From Erythroxylum novogranatense (Eukaryota > Streptophyta > Magnoliopsida > Malpighiales > Erythroxylaceae): DNA of 64,000 nt. Below the pieces are notes generated by a model. The model did no database searches. It saw only the letters and a list, made by a program, of their open reading frames with translations, and was not told the origin of the DNA. The stretch lies in NCBI GenBank assembly GCA_029891385.1, contig CM057228.1, positions 61,606,023-61,670,022 on the forward strand, given 5' to 3'. The position numbers and the translations under genes were made by a program. Shown piece by piece: positions 34,801 through 46,395 of this stretch (positions are counted from its first letter, which is position 1; each line of letters starts with the position of its first letter).

Positions 34801-35945
34801 CATATGCATCAGGCAATAAAATTAGTAACGAAAGCATAACCACTGACCTTAATTGAAATGCAAAGAAATGTTCCTGAATCACGTTGTCACGGGCAATGTA
34901 GAACGTCACGGGCGATGAAGATGATAGAGCTGCAATGAAACCCAATAATAAAATCAGTCATACCTTCATTGGAAATATTTTACGCAAGGCATGACATAGT
35001 ATACTCAATGCTAAACATTTATCATCCTCACATAATTAAACTAACGCGCTCATGTTCTAATTTAAACACCATCTACGACGAGGATCTTATTGAAATTTCG
35101 GCAACATTTTTCCTATAATTCGGACACCCCCTTAAAAAATAAGGGTCCCCCTGTAAAAGAAACACACTTCTATCTCAACCAGTAATCACACCACAAATTC
35201 AGTCTCCATCCAACATGTGTGTTGTCAAGTTTCACGCATTTGCAGGACATTAATAAACGATTCAGGGACATGCAATGGGAAGTTCAATTGCCAGATCATG
35301 AATCAAGAGATAAAATTAGTAACTACAGCATAGGCACTGACCTTAATTCAAATGTCGAGAAATATTCCTGCAGTACGACACGACCAATGCACAATGTCAC
35401 GGGCGATGAAGATGATAGAGCTGCAATGAAATCCAACATTAAATTTCTTCAAACCTTATTTTATAATAACTATTACGTAAGGCATGATATATTATACTCA
35501 GTGCATGACATTTATCATCTTCAAATAATAAAACTAACAATCTAATGTTCAAATTTAAACATCATCTACGACGAGGAGCCTATTAAAATTTTGGCAACAT
35601 TTCCCCTATAATTCGGACACCCCCTTAAAAAATAAGGGTCCCCCTGCAAAAGAAACACACATTTATCTCAACCAGTAATCACATCGCAAATTCAGTCTCC
35701 GTACAACATGTGTGTTGTCAAGTTTCACATATTGCAAGACATCAATAAACGATTCAGCAACATACTATGGGAAGTTCACATACAAGCACATGCATCAAGA
35801 GCTAGAGACCACTAACAAAAGCATAAGTACTCACCTCTATCGATCTACAGAGAGATATTGCAGAAGTATGTCATCGGAGATGAAGATGATAACGCTGCAA
35901 TAACAATCAACAATAAAATCAGTCATACCTTAATTGGAAACCCTA
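34800..35945. repeat. Tandem repeat of about 493 bp in the CACTA intron (about 2.3 copies)
   Basis: The segment cggacacccccttaaaaaat occurs at 35121 and 35614, 493 bp apart. Around it acgacgagg, gggtccccctg, agtctccatccaac and gatgaagatgata recur in order. A third partial copy ends near 35945, and the first is partial on its left. Copies are diverged by substitutions and small indels. Confidence 0.88.
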
Positions 35946-35999
35946 ATAGCTAAAGGAAAAGCTATATGGAAAAATAACGCAAAAAACATCAAGAGATTT

Positions 36000-36800
36000 G
36001 ATTATAAGTATTGCTAATAATGTCTTTCTATTATTTATTATAACAAAGAATGGTTAATTTGAAAGAAGTAATAACTAGCTAAAATTGCTAATCTAAAATA
36101 ATGAACTATAGTAATAAAAAAGAATGAAGCAATCTACTAATAATCAAGATGCAGATATAGAATCCACTTAGAACCTTACATATTTAAATTTATTTTGATT
36201 CAATTATTAACCCTGGTTTCTTCAATTGGTAAAAACTCAAGTTGTGCAACTACCCTTTCAAGGTAAAGTAGCTCCTCTAAATAATAAAGGCTACTTAATA
36301 ACATTCCAAATCAGAGGCATACTTTATTCTCTCCTAACATATGAATCAAATAATTATTCTAGGCCTCTCCTTATGCTTCTCACCATGGTATTAGTCAACT
36401 ACAAGCATAGACACAACTTATTCAAGAAATTCTCCTAACATACAAGGGCCAAAAGACTACAAATGTTGGTCTCAATGGATTTCTAAAAGTTGACGGTATG
36501 AATTCAATCATGGTATTAGTCAACTAGTTTTCCAAATATATATTCGTTGTGCCTATACTAGCTTCATGTCCCTTAGATGTTTTAGTAGAATTATTGTACA
36601 AAAGTTTGGTGAAGCACTTCAGGGTTTTGGTCGATATAATTAGTGAATAAGATAGTTGATTCATTCGATGATTTTTATCATCTGTTTTCAATATGATGAG
36701 TGTGATTGCAAGTTTTTTTATTGATGAGTGTGATTGCAAGTTTTTTCATTAAGAATCACATTCTTGCAAATAGATAACTGGTCATTTACAGGATTCATGG
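36000..36800. other. AT-rich CACTA 5' region, no gene
   Basis: No convincing coding region. A 28-bp direct duplication of gatgagtgtgattgcaag plus a T-run lies near 36697-36750. Short ORFs here lack any recognisable domain or codon pattern. Confidence 0.5.
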
Positions 36801-38626
36801 CATATTAGAGGAATACTTACAACATTATGTAAATATAAATAAGTGAAAATAGCTTAACTTGCAAAGAATAACGCCTAGTTTTGTTTTAACTTACATAAAT
36901 CTTTAGTTATGGAGAAGAATCCTTTTGAAATTGTATTAGGATAGAAGTTGCTTACTCCTCCCAAAATTTCTTGTAGTGTAAGTTGCTTCTTAGTTGAGAC
37001 ATTATAAAATTTTATATTTTCCATTACATTAATAGTTTTGATATTTTACTTTATGATTAAAGAATAATTAAAGATATGTATTCACTCCTAAAATTTGATG
37101 ACAATTCAGATATATTCTTAATGCTTTGATATTTATAAATTAATCCTTAATGTAAAATAAAATAAGAAATCATGATACACAAAGTTGTGAGATCTATAAG
37201 AACTCAATGTTAGTTTTAAATTGAATTGTCAACTAAAACTAACTAACCCACTCATATTCTTTGTAATAGTATATCTCTATCACAAAATAAAAGATAAAAT
37301 ATGAATTAATTGAAGGAAATTGAATGTATTTCAAGTTATAAATATTAATTAAATAGAAATGACGTTATCATGGTCCATAATCTAAATTACACAATTTGAA
37401 GCCTTTAAAATGACTTGATAATGTAAGTTAATAAAATTGATCATTAAACCTTTTTAAGTAAAGGTAAATCAAGTTTTTACAAAAGAGGATGGATAGATAC
37501 GCTTGAAAATTAAATTTATGACAATGTTAATTTTGAGTTTAATTAATTAAAGATAACCTTATAACTTATCATAAGAACTACATTGTCACCATTATAAAGT
37601 TTTTCTTAGTTGAGACATGAGAAAGTTTTATTTTTCCATTATCTTAAGAGTTTTGATAGTTTACTTTTGTTTTGAGAAAATCAAAATTATGTATTTACTA
37701 TTAAAAATTTCAATTAAAAAGTCTAATTAATTAAAGATAACCTTATAACTTACCATTAAGAAATATATTGTCATGACCATTGGGTTGCTTCTTAGTTAAC
37801 GATTAGAAAGTTTTGTGTTTCAATTCTTTTAAGAGTTTTTTATTTTGCATTATGATTTAAGAATAACTAAAGATATGTATTCACTTCTAAAAATTTATAA
37901 AAATTCAAACGTGGTCTAAGTGTTTTGAAAAACATTTATAAATTAATCCTTAACATCAAATAATAAAATAAATCTTGGCACACAATGTAGTGAGATCTAT
38001 ATTGTAACTTAATGTTAATATTAAATTGAATTGTCAACTTTAAACCAACTAACCTACTCATTTTCTTTGTAATTGCATATCTCTATACAAAAAGAAAAGA
38101 TAAAATGATAATTGATTAAATGAGATTGAATGTATGAATCAAGTTGTAATATTAATTATATAAAATGACATAATGTGCTCCAAAATCTAAATTACACAGT
38201 TTGAAGCCTTTATAATGACTTGGTAAGGTAAGTTAACAAAATTTAATCACTAAACCTTGTTAAGTAAATGTAAATCAAGATTTAGAAGACAAGATTGTTA
38301 GTTACTCTTAAGAAATTGGATTTATGATATGGTTAATCCTATATTATTAACTAAAGATAATCATCAAGAACTATATTGTCACCAACATTAAGTTGTTTCT
38401 TACTTGAAACACTAGAAAGTTTTATTTTTAATTCTCTTAATAGTTTTAATATTTTAATTTAAGTTTTAAGAATAATTATAGATATGTATTCACTATTAAA
38501 AATTTTATAAGAATTCAATTATATTCACAATGTTTTGATATTTACAAATAAATCCTTAATATAAAATAAAATAAGGAATCATGACATGCAAAGTAGGGGA
38601 TCTATATTGCAACTGAGTGTTAGTAA
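36800..38626. repeat. AT-rich diverged tandem array in the CACTA 5' region (continues at 48319-48660)
   Basis: The phrase gatatgtattcac recurs at about 37073, 37872 and 38481. Each copy is followed in order by ataaattaatcctta-like, gagatctat-like and aaattacacagtttgaagcc-like blocks. Spacings of 799 and 609 bp reflect a partial extra copy near 37590-37750. The array resumes after copia-D (48319 onward, including acttacaacattatg seen also near 36825), showing copia-D landed inside a unit. Confidence 0.8.
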
Positions 38627-40537
38627 TGTAAGTGCAAGTCGACTTGTACATGGGGTAAGTCGACTTACACGTATTCAGTACCGATAAGTCGACTTGTACA
38701 TGGGGTAAGTCGACTTATGCAAGGAGGATCTTGTTTTTATATTGCGCCCTAAAGGCAATCCCTTTAGCGCGTTTTGTTCAAAGTCGTGTGCAGACTTTAT
38801 GAATAAATAAAGAAAGGCATACTTCATTAATTTGATGTTCATGAACATTGTTTATGAATTGATTGGATCTTTAATCAATTAATGAAGTCCATGATATATG
38901 ACATAGCATGAAGGAAATTATGATGTGCTCATACTCCCGAGATTCCTATCATGTGCAATTATGTCAAGATTCAAATTCTCCTAGTCATAGGATTAATGAG
39001 ACCGACATCATTAATCCGGATAGACTAGCACATGTCATATTCCTCGATTGGATCAAGCAAGAGATCTCGTAAACCGTAAATATGAGATATTTAGAATTGA
39101 TATGTGGATGCTTACTAGTGGTAGTAAGTTCATTGATGAGCCGCCATGAGATCATCACATGGATATCTTATCTAAGTGTTAGTGATAATCTCATCATAGC
39201 AATGGTGCAAGTATCCTCAGAGTTGAGGTACTCAAGGATATCTTGATATCCGATCCTGCTTTGACTCCATTCCTTGTTGTCTTCCGGAGGTAACTCATAG
39301 GGTGGTGTTTGGGTACGACTTGAGGTATTCAAGATAATTGAGTAGCCAATAAAGGATTCACCACTTCGGATTAGCGTAAGAGATACCCATGGCTTCTTGT
39401 CGGGATCATTACTAAGGTGGCAAGCATGTATGTCATGAAGAGTGTCTTCATTGACATATAAAGTAATGAGTCCCGTGACGAGAACCGATATCACTGGGCT
39501 GACTCGGCCTAGTGAGAGTTGACACTTTAACCATACTCATAACCAAGTGGGGTATAGGATGGTGAAAGGACGAATTGCACGGTAATTGTCATGGAAGGGT
39601 TCGTGATCCGTTCGTGATGAATACATCAAACCGATTACTTTCCCGTCAATTGGGGTCATGATGTGTTGCTAGATACCGCTCATGACTTGCTCAGATTAAT
39701 TGTTAATCTAAGTGGCCAACATAACCGGAACCTAAAGGGTCACACGATAAGAGTGTTTCAGAGAATCAGAAATAGTAATTGGACGAGTTCCATTATGGAG
39801 AGCAATGGATTAAATGGATCCCGATGAGATCGGGATATGTCCCGATGAGATCGCGACATCGATATTGCTAAGAAAGGTCTCCTGAGTCGTTTCAGATCGG
39901 GCCCGGTAGGCCGGTAGGACCGACCCCAGTTGGACTGGACCTTAGCAATTATATATTGATTAATTAATTAAGTAATTAATTAATTAATTAATTATATATA
40001 TATATATATTTATGTATGTACGTGGAGGAGGAAGGTGGAAGAACCTTCCATTATGATGCTTAGTCATTAGTCATTAAATGACTAAAGACAAAAGATGAAA
40101 AAGTGAGACATTTGGTGATGATCGTGGCTTTGATAAAAAGAGAAATAAGAAAGAGTTTCTTTGCTGGAGAAAATAGCTTCTTCGTGGATGTTGAAAGAGA
40201 AAAAGAAAGAGTTCTTTCATCTCTCATCCCTCATCAACGATCATCTCCATTTTCTCCAAGTTTTTCTTCATCTCATCAACGATCCAAGCTCTCCAAGGAC
40301 AGAGGTAGGGTCTAGCAGCCTTTAATCTGTTCTAGCTATTCCCGGGTCAAAGGGGTTTGATTCGGTTAGGTTTTCTGATCTCTGCGTGGATCACCTTTAG
40401 AGATAGTCTCTTTTGGCTATTTAGGTTGATGTCTTCATACCGACACCTGGATCCTGGGTTTCGGGAAAGTCCCGGGAACAAAAATTTTTGTTTTTCGCTG
40501 CCGGTACATGTGATGTACCTCCCGGGATTTTCCTACA
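38627..40537 (+). repeat. copia-D 5' LTR (1911 bp)
   Basis: The first 90 bp hold four exact AAGTCGACTT palindromes. An AT/TTAA microsatellite sits near 39955-40012. A 70-codon ORF (40103-40315) recurs in the 3' LTR only because LTRs are copies of each other. The LTR ends at 40537, one base before the primer-binding site. Confidence 0.95.
38636..38716. repeat. Four AAGTCGACTT palindromes at the tip of copia-D 5' LTR
   Basis: Exact copies start at 38636, 38657, 38686 and 38707, spacing 21, 29 and 21 bp. The block is a duplicated pair with gtacatggggt between members. The 3' LTR has the same spacing, with one copy altered. Confidence 0.96.
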
Positions 40538-40538
40538 G

Positions 40539-40550
40539 TGGTATCAGAGC
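40539..40550 (+). other. copia-D primer-binding site
   Basis: TGGTATCAGAGC, complementary to the 3' end of initiator tRNA-Met, one base after the 5' LTR. Confidence 0.94.
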
Positions 40551-42640
40551 GTCTGGTATCGTGTATGCAGCTATAACCTAAGCGAGATCAGAATCCCTAA
40601 TGGAATTTTCTGTTGATGCATGCTATCTGTTCAGATTTCGAATTTATATTGTGATATTTTTTTCGAAATTTTTCTGCCCAGGATTGTTCATAACATGTTA
40701 GAGAATATGTCTATGAATTTTCAGAATTTATTGATTTGATTTGATATAGTTTTGCTAATTAATTCCCTAAGGTTACAGATGCTGTTTTGTGAAACGATTC
40801 TGGAACAGGCATGAGTATAAAATCGAGAATAAATTCTAGAAAAATGTTTTTTCGGATTTTCCTTCACCTACATGTCTCTAAGATATTGTTGAATGTCTTT
40901 GAGCATGGAAATTTGATTTCAAGGTGATTGGATATTTATTCACGAATTTATTCTATGCTGTTGGGAATTGCTGTGCTGATGAACACAGATTTTGAATCGG
41001 TTTTGTTATTTAGGTTGACTGATTTTTTGATGGCCTAAAATCCTGAAACAATTCATGTAGCATGTTCTGAACATTTAGTAACCTATATAATTTTCTCATG
41101 ATTTATTGAAATTTTTTCATTGATCATTTCGAGCAATGTACAGAACTGGACAGTTTTGTGAAAATTGTTGGGACTGTTTTGCTTGGCTTGATTGAGTGTG
41201 CTTTTTCAGTTCCAATGCCTTGCACCATTTTTAATGTGATTAAAAATGTGTTATCTTGATGTATTATGATTGCCAAACTGAATTGCTTGAAGTTGCATTT
41301 CCAAGAATTTTCGGATGCCTAAGTGATCACATTAGTGTCTCGTTAGTATATTGCATTATCTTGTTTGTTTTGACCGTCATATTTTTTATGGCATGTGCTG
41401 AAGTAAATTTGATAATGTATGTGCTAGCTAGAGATGCTTAGGATGATAATTTGGGTGTTCCTACATTATTTGGAAATTAATGAGTTTTGACTCATTTCAA
41501 GTTTTTCATATAGTTTGACTATTTAAGGCATTCATGACTCAATGAAGTGTTCATTGAGGCATCAATTTACAGATATTACCTTAGGTATGTTGGTATTGTG
41601 AATTGGAATTGCAAGGACTGAGGAATTAGCTGATTAGAGAATTATAGCAAATTCTGTTGGACAAGTCGACTTATTTGGAGTATAAGGCGACTTGTTCAGG
41701 GTCTGTGCATAAGTCGACTTGCGATGTACAAGGCGACTTGTGCGCGGTAGTGAATAAGGCGACTTATATCGATAAGTCGACTTGTGCGAGGGCGAAGACA
41801 AGGCGACTTGTATTATGATACAAGGCGACTTGTGTATGGGCGAGGCATAAAGGCGACTTGCATTCGCTGTAAGTCGACTTGTGGCATGCTCAGTTGGATG
41901 ATGGATGATTAAAAGGATTGCTTCAATGTGATCGATGAAACCTAAATCATTCCATATAGTCCCTGGCGACTATAATCCTTCGATTTGAGTCTAGAATTCA
42001 AATCCTCCTGAATATGAAAACTAACTTCCATTAATATGGTAAGAACCGAGTTCTTATAGAAATTTGGGTTGTTGGGCAAACTCAAGCTCACTCTATACGG
42101 ATATGTTCGAACCATGAAAATAAGATTTTCTGATTAATGGGTTGGTTTTCACTGGAAGCGTTGGTTTGTTGAGCAAACTCAAGGTCAACGTGGACAGAGG
42201 CGAAGTTGGGTAGTGTACATCGGGATATACACGCATCAAGGAGTTGATAACCCAATGTAAGTGCACACATCAACAAGTTGATAGCACTGATCGATAGTTG
42301 TGTCTAAGATGTAATTGGTATATCTGATACCTCCCGAGACATAAGGTGGCTTGTTGGGCAAACCCAAGGTCATTCTCAATGTCGGTTATCGATGATGCAA
42401 TTGGTATGTCCGATACCTACCGATTGACCTAAGTTGTGGCTTGTTGGGCAAACCCAAGGTCACTCTTAGCAATGTCGGATATCGACCCACTAGACTTTAT
42501 GTCACTTTGTTTCTCCGGATTCAGTAAGAGGGTTATAGATTCTAGGAAACTAGTGGGAGCCATATGCATGTCATGCAAGTCCTTATGATCATGCAGGCAT
42601 TTCTATTCTAACATTCCTTCGCTCTATCGCGTTTAGGTTG
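40551..42640 (+). other. copia-D long untranslated leader
   Basis: About 2.1 kb with no credible ORF, colinear with the copia-A leader. It includes the palindrome array at 41663-41880 and repeated ggcttgttgggcaaacccaa blocks (near 42350 and 42433, with diverged copies near 42065 and 42165). Confidence 0.75.
41663..41880. repeat. Mixed AAGTCGACTT / AAGGCGACTT array in copia-D leader
   Basis: Four exact AAGTCGACTT (41663, 41711, 41774, 41871) are interleaved with six AAGGCGACTT (41684, 41730, 41756, 41800, 41822, 41850). The variant breaks the palindrome by one base but keeps the CGACTT half. copia-A has only the exact form at this place, so the variant amplified in the copia-D line. Confidence 0.94.
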
Positions 42641-43425
42641 ATTGAAGAAGTTTTTCAGTGTGAATTTTCGCTCTCTATTTTGGACCGAATTTTCTTGATC
42701 GGTTGAGGAATCTGAGAATTGTTCTCAGATCTGAGGAACTGGGATACGTCCTAGATGTTCCACTTCCATATGCACCTGCTGTCAATGCTTCTGATGAGGA
42801 TCAGAAAGCATATTGTAAGCATCTAAAGGACAGTGATATGGATACTTGCATTATGCTTGTCTTGATGTCACCAGAGCTGCAGAAGCAGCACGAGTCCATG
42901 GATGCTCACACTATAGTATTTCATCTTAGGGAGCTGTTTGATGAGCAAGCTCGGTCTGAAAGGTTTGAGACCTCAAGGCTTCTCTTCACCACAAAGATGG
43001 CTCCAGGGACATCTGCTGTCTAGGATGCCCTGAAGATGAATGGCTATATTGAGAGATTGGTCGTCTTGGGTTTTGTAATGGATTATGAGTTAAGTACATA
43101 CTTAATTCTGGTTGGATTGTCTGACAGTTATTCACAGTTCGTGATAGACTATTGGATGAACTAAATATCCACAACAATTCCTGAGCTGATCAATCTGCTC
43201 AAGACAGCTGAGCAGGCTATCAAGAAGGATAGCAAGCAAGTGCTAGTGGTGGATGCTTCTTCTTCTGGTCCAAAGAAGAAAAGGGCCAAGAAACCAAATG
43301 GAAGTGCCATCAAGGAAAAACCAAAGAAACTGCCCCAAAAGGATTTTGCTTTCATTGTGGCAAGACTGGCCACTAGAGGCGAAACTGTAAAGTCTATCTG
43401 GAGTTCCTGAAGCAGAAGAAGGCAT
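42641..43425 (+). pseudogene. copia-D gag remnant with zinc knuckle
   Basis: Reads VPLPYAPAVNASDEDQKAY, MDTCIMLVLMSPELQKQ and LRELFDEQARSERFETSRLL, the UBN2-type copia gag, with a TAG near 43021. Further on is a lysine-rich tract and a CCHC knuckle at about 43344-43388 (CFHCGKTGH, then a stop codon, then NC), where the stop probably replaces tryptophan. The expected start codon region (about 42640) has lost sequence relative to copia-A. Confidence 0.85.
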
Positions 43426-44214
43426 CAGATGCCTCTACTCCTTCAAATATGTTTGTCATTGAGGTTAATACTGTTTCTGATCAAAACATATGGGTATTTG
43501 ATACCGGTTGTGGCTCATACATATGAAATGATATGCAGGGCCTCAGGGACAGTAGACAGCTCATAAAAGGAGAACTAGACCTTTGTGTAGGTAATGGAGC
43601 AAGAGTTGCTACATTAGCCGTAGGCACTTATGTCTTGTTACTCCCTCATCGGGCTTGTATTCAAATTGGATGATTGACATTTTGTACTGTTTTAAACAAA
43701 GAACATATTGTATGTTTTATGTTTAATTAAATTTGGATTCCATTGGACTTTTAGTAGCAATGGTTGTTATATTAGTTGCAATGGAATGCTCTATGGTACT
43801 CGTACATTATGCAATGGAATTGACATATGAGATATGTCATATCCAATTATGAATGTCAATGACGCGGAAAGACATAATCGAGATAATTTAAAATCAACTT
43901 ACTTATGGCATTGTTGGCTTGGCCATATAAATGAGACACGCATCGCTAAGCTCCATAAGAGTGGATGTTTAGGGTCATTTGATTATGAATCATATGACAC
44001 ATGCGAATCTTGTTTATTAGGCAAGATGACTAAGTTATCCTTTAAAGGAAAGGGTGAACGAGTGAATGGAATATTAGACCTAATACATTCAGATGTATGC
44101 GGTCCGATGTCCATCCATGCTAGAAGTGGTTGTCGTTACTTCATTACCTTTATCGATGATTATTCTCGATATGGGTACCAGATTCGCCGAGATACAAATC
44201 AAGCATTTGAATAG
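43426..44214 (+). pseudogene. copia-D protease and integrase N-terminal region
   Basis: The protease site reads IWVFDTGCGSYI at about 43491, followed by a stop. After a damaged stretch (43620-43830) the frame reopens at 43834 with the integrase zinc finger (LWHCWLGHINETR, CESCLLGKMTKL) and the start of the core (LIHSDVCGPM, FITFIDDYSRYGY). Both catalytic acidic residues of that part are visible. Frame is lost at 44212. Confidence 0.85.
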
Positions 44215-44640
44215 TTCAAATAATTCGTAAATGAAGTAGAAAACTAACTTGGTAAAAGTATGAATACATTACGATCTGATCGTGGTGGAAAATGCTTACA
44301 CCAACAGTTTTGGATTATCTCAGAGATAATGGGATTTTATCTCAGTATACTCCACCTTACACGCCGCAGCACAATGGTGTGGCTGAAAGGAGAAATCGAA
44401 CCTTGTTAGACATGGTGCGATTGATGATAGGTTTTGCACAGTTTTGGGAGTATGCGCTCGAGACAGCTATTTACTTGTTAAACAGAGTTCCATTAAAGAC
44501 AGTTGATGTTACTCCATATGAGATGTGGACTAACTGAAAGCCTTATCTTTCTCAGCTGAAAGTTTGGGGTTGTCCTGCTTATGTGAAGCGGACACAGTCA
44601 GATTAGCTTGATGCAAAATCTGACAAGTGTTTGTTCGTAG
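44215..44640 (+). pseudogene. copia-D integrase core, second half
   Basis: LRSDRGGK (second acidic residue, about 44270) and, after a frame change, ILSQYTPPYTPQHNGVAERRNRT (glutamate) show the DDE core; then FWEYALETAIYLLNRVP and PYEMW. The residues are present but not in one frame, so no active enzyme. Confidence 0.86.
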
Positions 44641-45840
44641 GATATCGTGGGATATCAATTCTACCTTGCTGAGGAACAAAAGTTGTTTGTTTTAAAGCAT
44701 GCTGTTTTCTTAGAGAAAGAGTTTTTTTTACAAGAGGACAGTGGGAGCAAAGTTGAACTTGAGGAAGTTCAAGATGCTCGAACAAACGCAGATCAATCGC
44801 TCGAACTCGCAATCGTAACTCATATAGATGAGGTAACAGTTCAACCTTCTATTACACAAGAATTTTGTAGGTCACGTAGGATACGCTCTGTTCCTGAGAG
44901 ATATGGATTTCTCGTGAGGAACAGAATGGCGTATTGCTCATACGAGATGATGAGCTTACTACCTATGAAGAGGTTACAAAAGTTCGTAGTCTGAAAATGG
45001 CTTTGTGCCATGAAATCGAATGGATTCCATGTATGAAAACCAAGTTTGGACTTTGGTTGTTGCACCAAGGAATAAAGCCCATAGGGTGCACATGGGTTTT
45101 CAAGAAGAAACCGACATGGATGGTAATGTGATTACTTATAAAGCAAGGCTTGTGGCCAAAGGATTTAAATCGAGACAAGGAGTTGACTATGACGAGACCT
45201 TCATTTCGTAATAATGCTTAAATCCATTCGGATACTCCTAGCCATTGCCGCCATTATGATTATGAGATATGGCAAATGGATGTGAAGATAGCTTTCTTAA
45301 TGGAAATCTTCCCAGGATGTGTATATGACACAACCAGAGGACTTCACCTCCTATAATGGCGAAATGGTATGCAAGCTTCAGAATTCCATGTATGGATTGA
45401 AGCAAGCATCCAGGAGTTGGAATATCCGTTTTGATGAGGTACTCAAAGAGTTTGGTTTCTCACAAAATTCGGATGTACATTGTGTGTATAAGAAGGTTCA
45501 TGGAATCGCAATCGTATTCCTTGTATTATAAGTAGATGACATATTAATACTAGGAAAACGATGTCTCTATGCTACAATCGCTAAGATTTGGTTGTCCAAA
45601 CCCTTTTGCGATGAAAGACCTTGGTAAAGCAACTTATATCCTTGGGATAAAGATTTATAGAGATAGATCAAAGAAGTTGCTTGGTCTTTCACAATCAACG
45701 TACATAGGTAAGATGCTAAAGAGGTTTAGCATGGAACAATGCTATGTCACGAGACCCGATGTATTATATGCTCTAAGTGTTACGAGTAGATACTAATCGG
45801 ATCTGGTGAGGGTCTTTGGGTGGTGTCAAGAATATCCTCA
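44641..45840 (+). pseudogene. copia-D reverse transcriptase remnant
   Basis: An acidic linker (KVELEEVQDARTN) leads into RT pieces: VWTLVVAP, YKARLVAKGFKSRQGVDYDETF, YMTQPEDFTSY, SMYGLKQASRSWNIRFDE, the catalytic region VDDILILG after a stop codon, and MKDLGKATYILGIKIYRDRS. Frameshifts near 45100, 45215, 45300, 45530 and 45600 split it. Confidence 0.86.
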
Positions 45841-46382
45841 AGTACTTGCGAAGCACTAAGGATGTTTTTGACACATGGAGATGAAAATCTCCAGTGAGCG
45901 GGCATACAAATGCCGCTTTAACTCGATAAGGATGATTTTGAATCACGATCAGGTTATATACATTCACACTGAACGGCCTGGCGGTCAGTTTGAAAGAGTT
46001 CCAATCAAGTGACAACTGCTGATTCAACAACCGAGGCAGAGTACATTGTCGCATGAGATGCGCAGAGGAAGCGATTTGGATCAAAGCAGTTCATTATCGA
46101 CCTTGGTATGGTTCCTAGGCTGTGATGAGCCCATAGGATTGTATTGTGATACAATGGGGCTAGTCTTGCAGGAAAGGAACCAATGTCTCATCACCGATCC
46201 GCATACGCACTCCGCCGATTCCATTTGATTCGGGAAATCATCGGTTGAGATGATGTCCTTATAGAGAAAATTCTCACAGAGCAAAGTGTTGCTGATCCGA
46301 TGACAAAGCCATTGTCACACGAGAATTGTGATTCTTATGTACTCGCTTTTGGTATTAGATACTAAGGCGATTGGCTTTAGGT
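45841..46382 (+). pseudogene. copia-D RNase H remnant
   Basis: Weakly preserved. Fragments recall the copia RNase H tail (region around 46020-46330, including a piece like AYTKPLPH-type sequence reading DPMTKPLSHENC near 46297). Order and position before the purine tract support the call more than motif content. Confidence 0.6.
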
Positions 46383-46395
46383 CAAGTGGGAGATT
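46383..46395 (+). other. copia-D polypurine tract
   Basis: CAAGTGGGAGATT directly abuts the 3' LTR start; this form is common before copia 3' LTRs. Confidence 0.85.

Noticed and set aside
40103..40315. 70-codon ORF repeated at 47893-48105
   Set aside because: Both copies are in the LTRs of copia-D, so the duplication reflects LTR identity, not selection.
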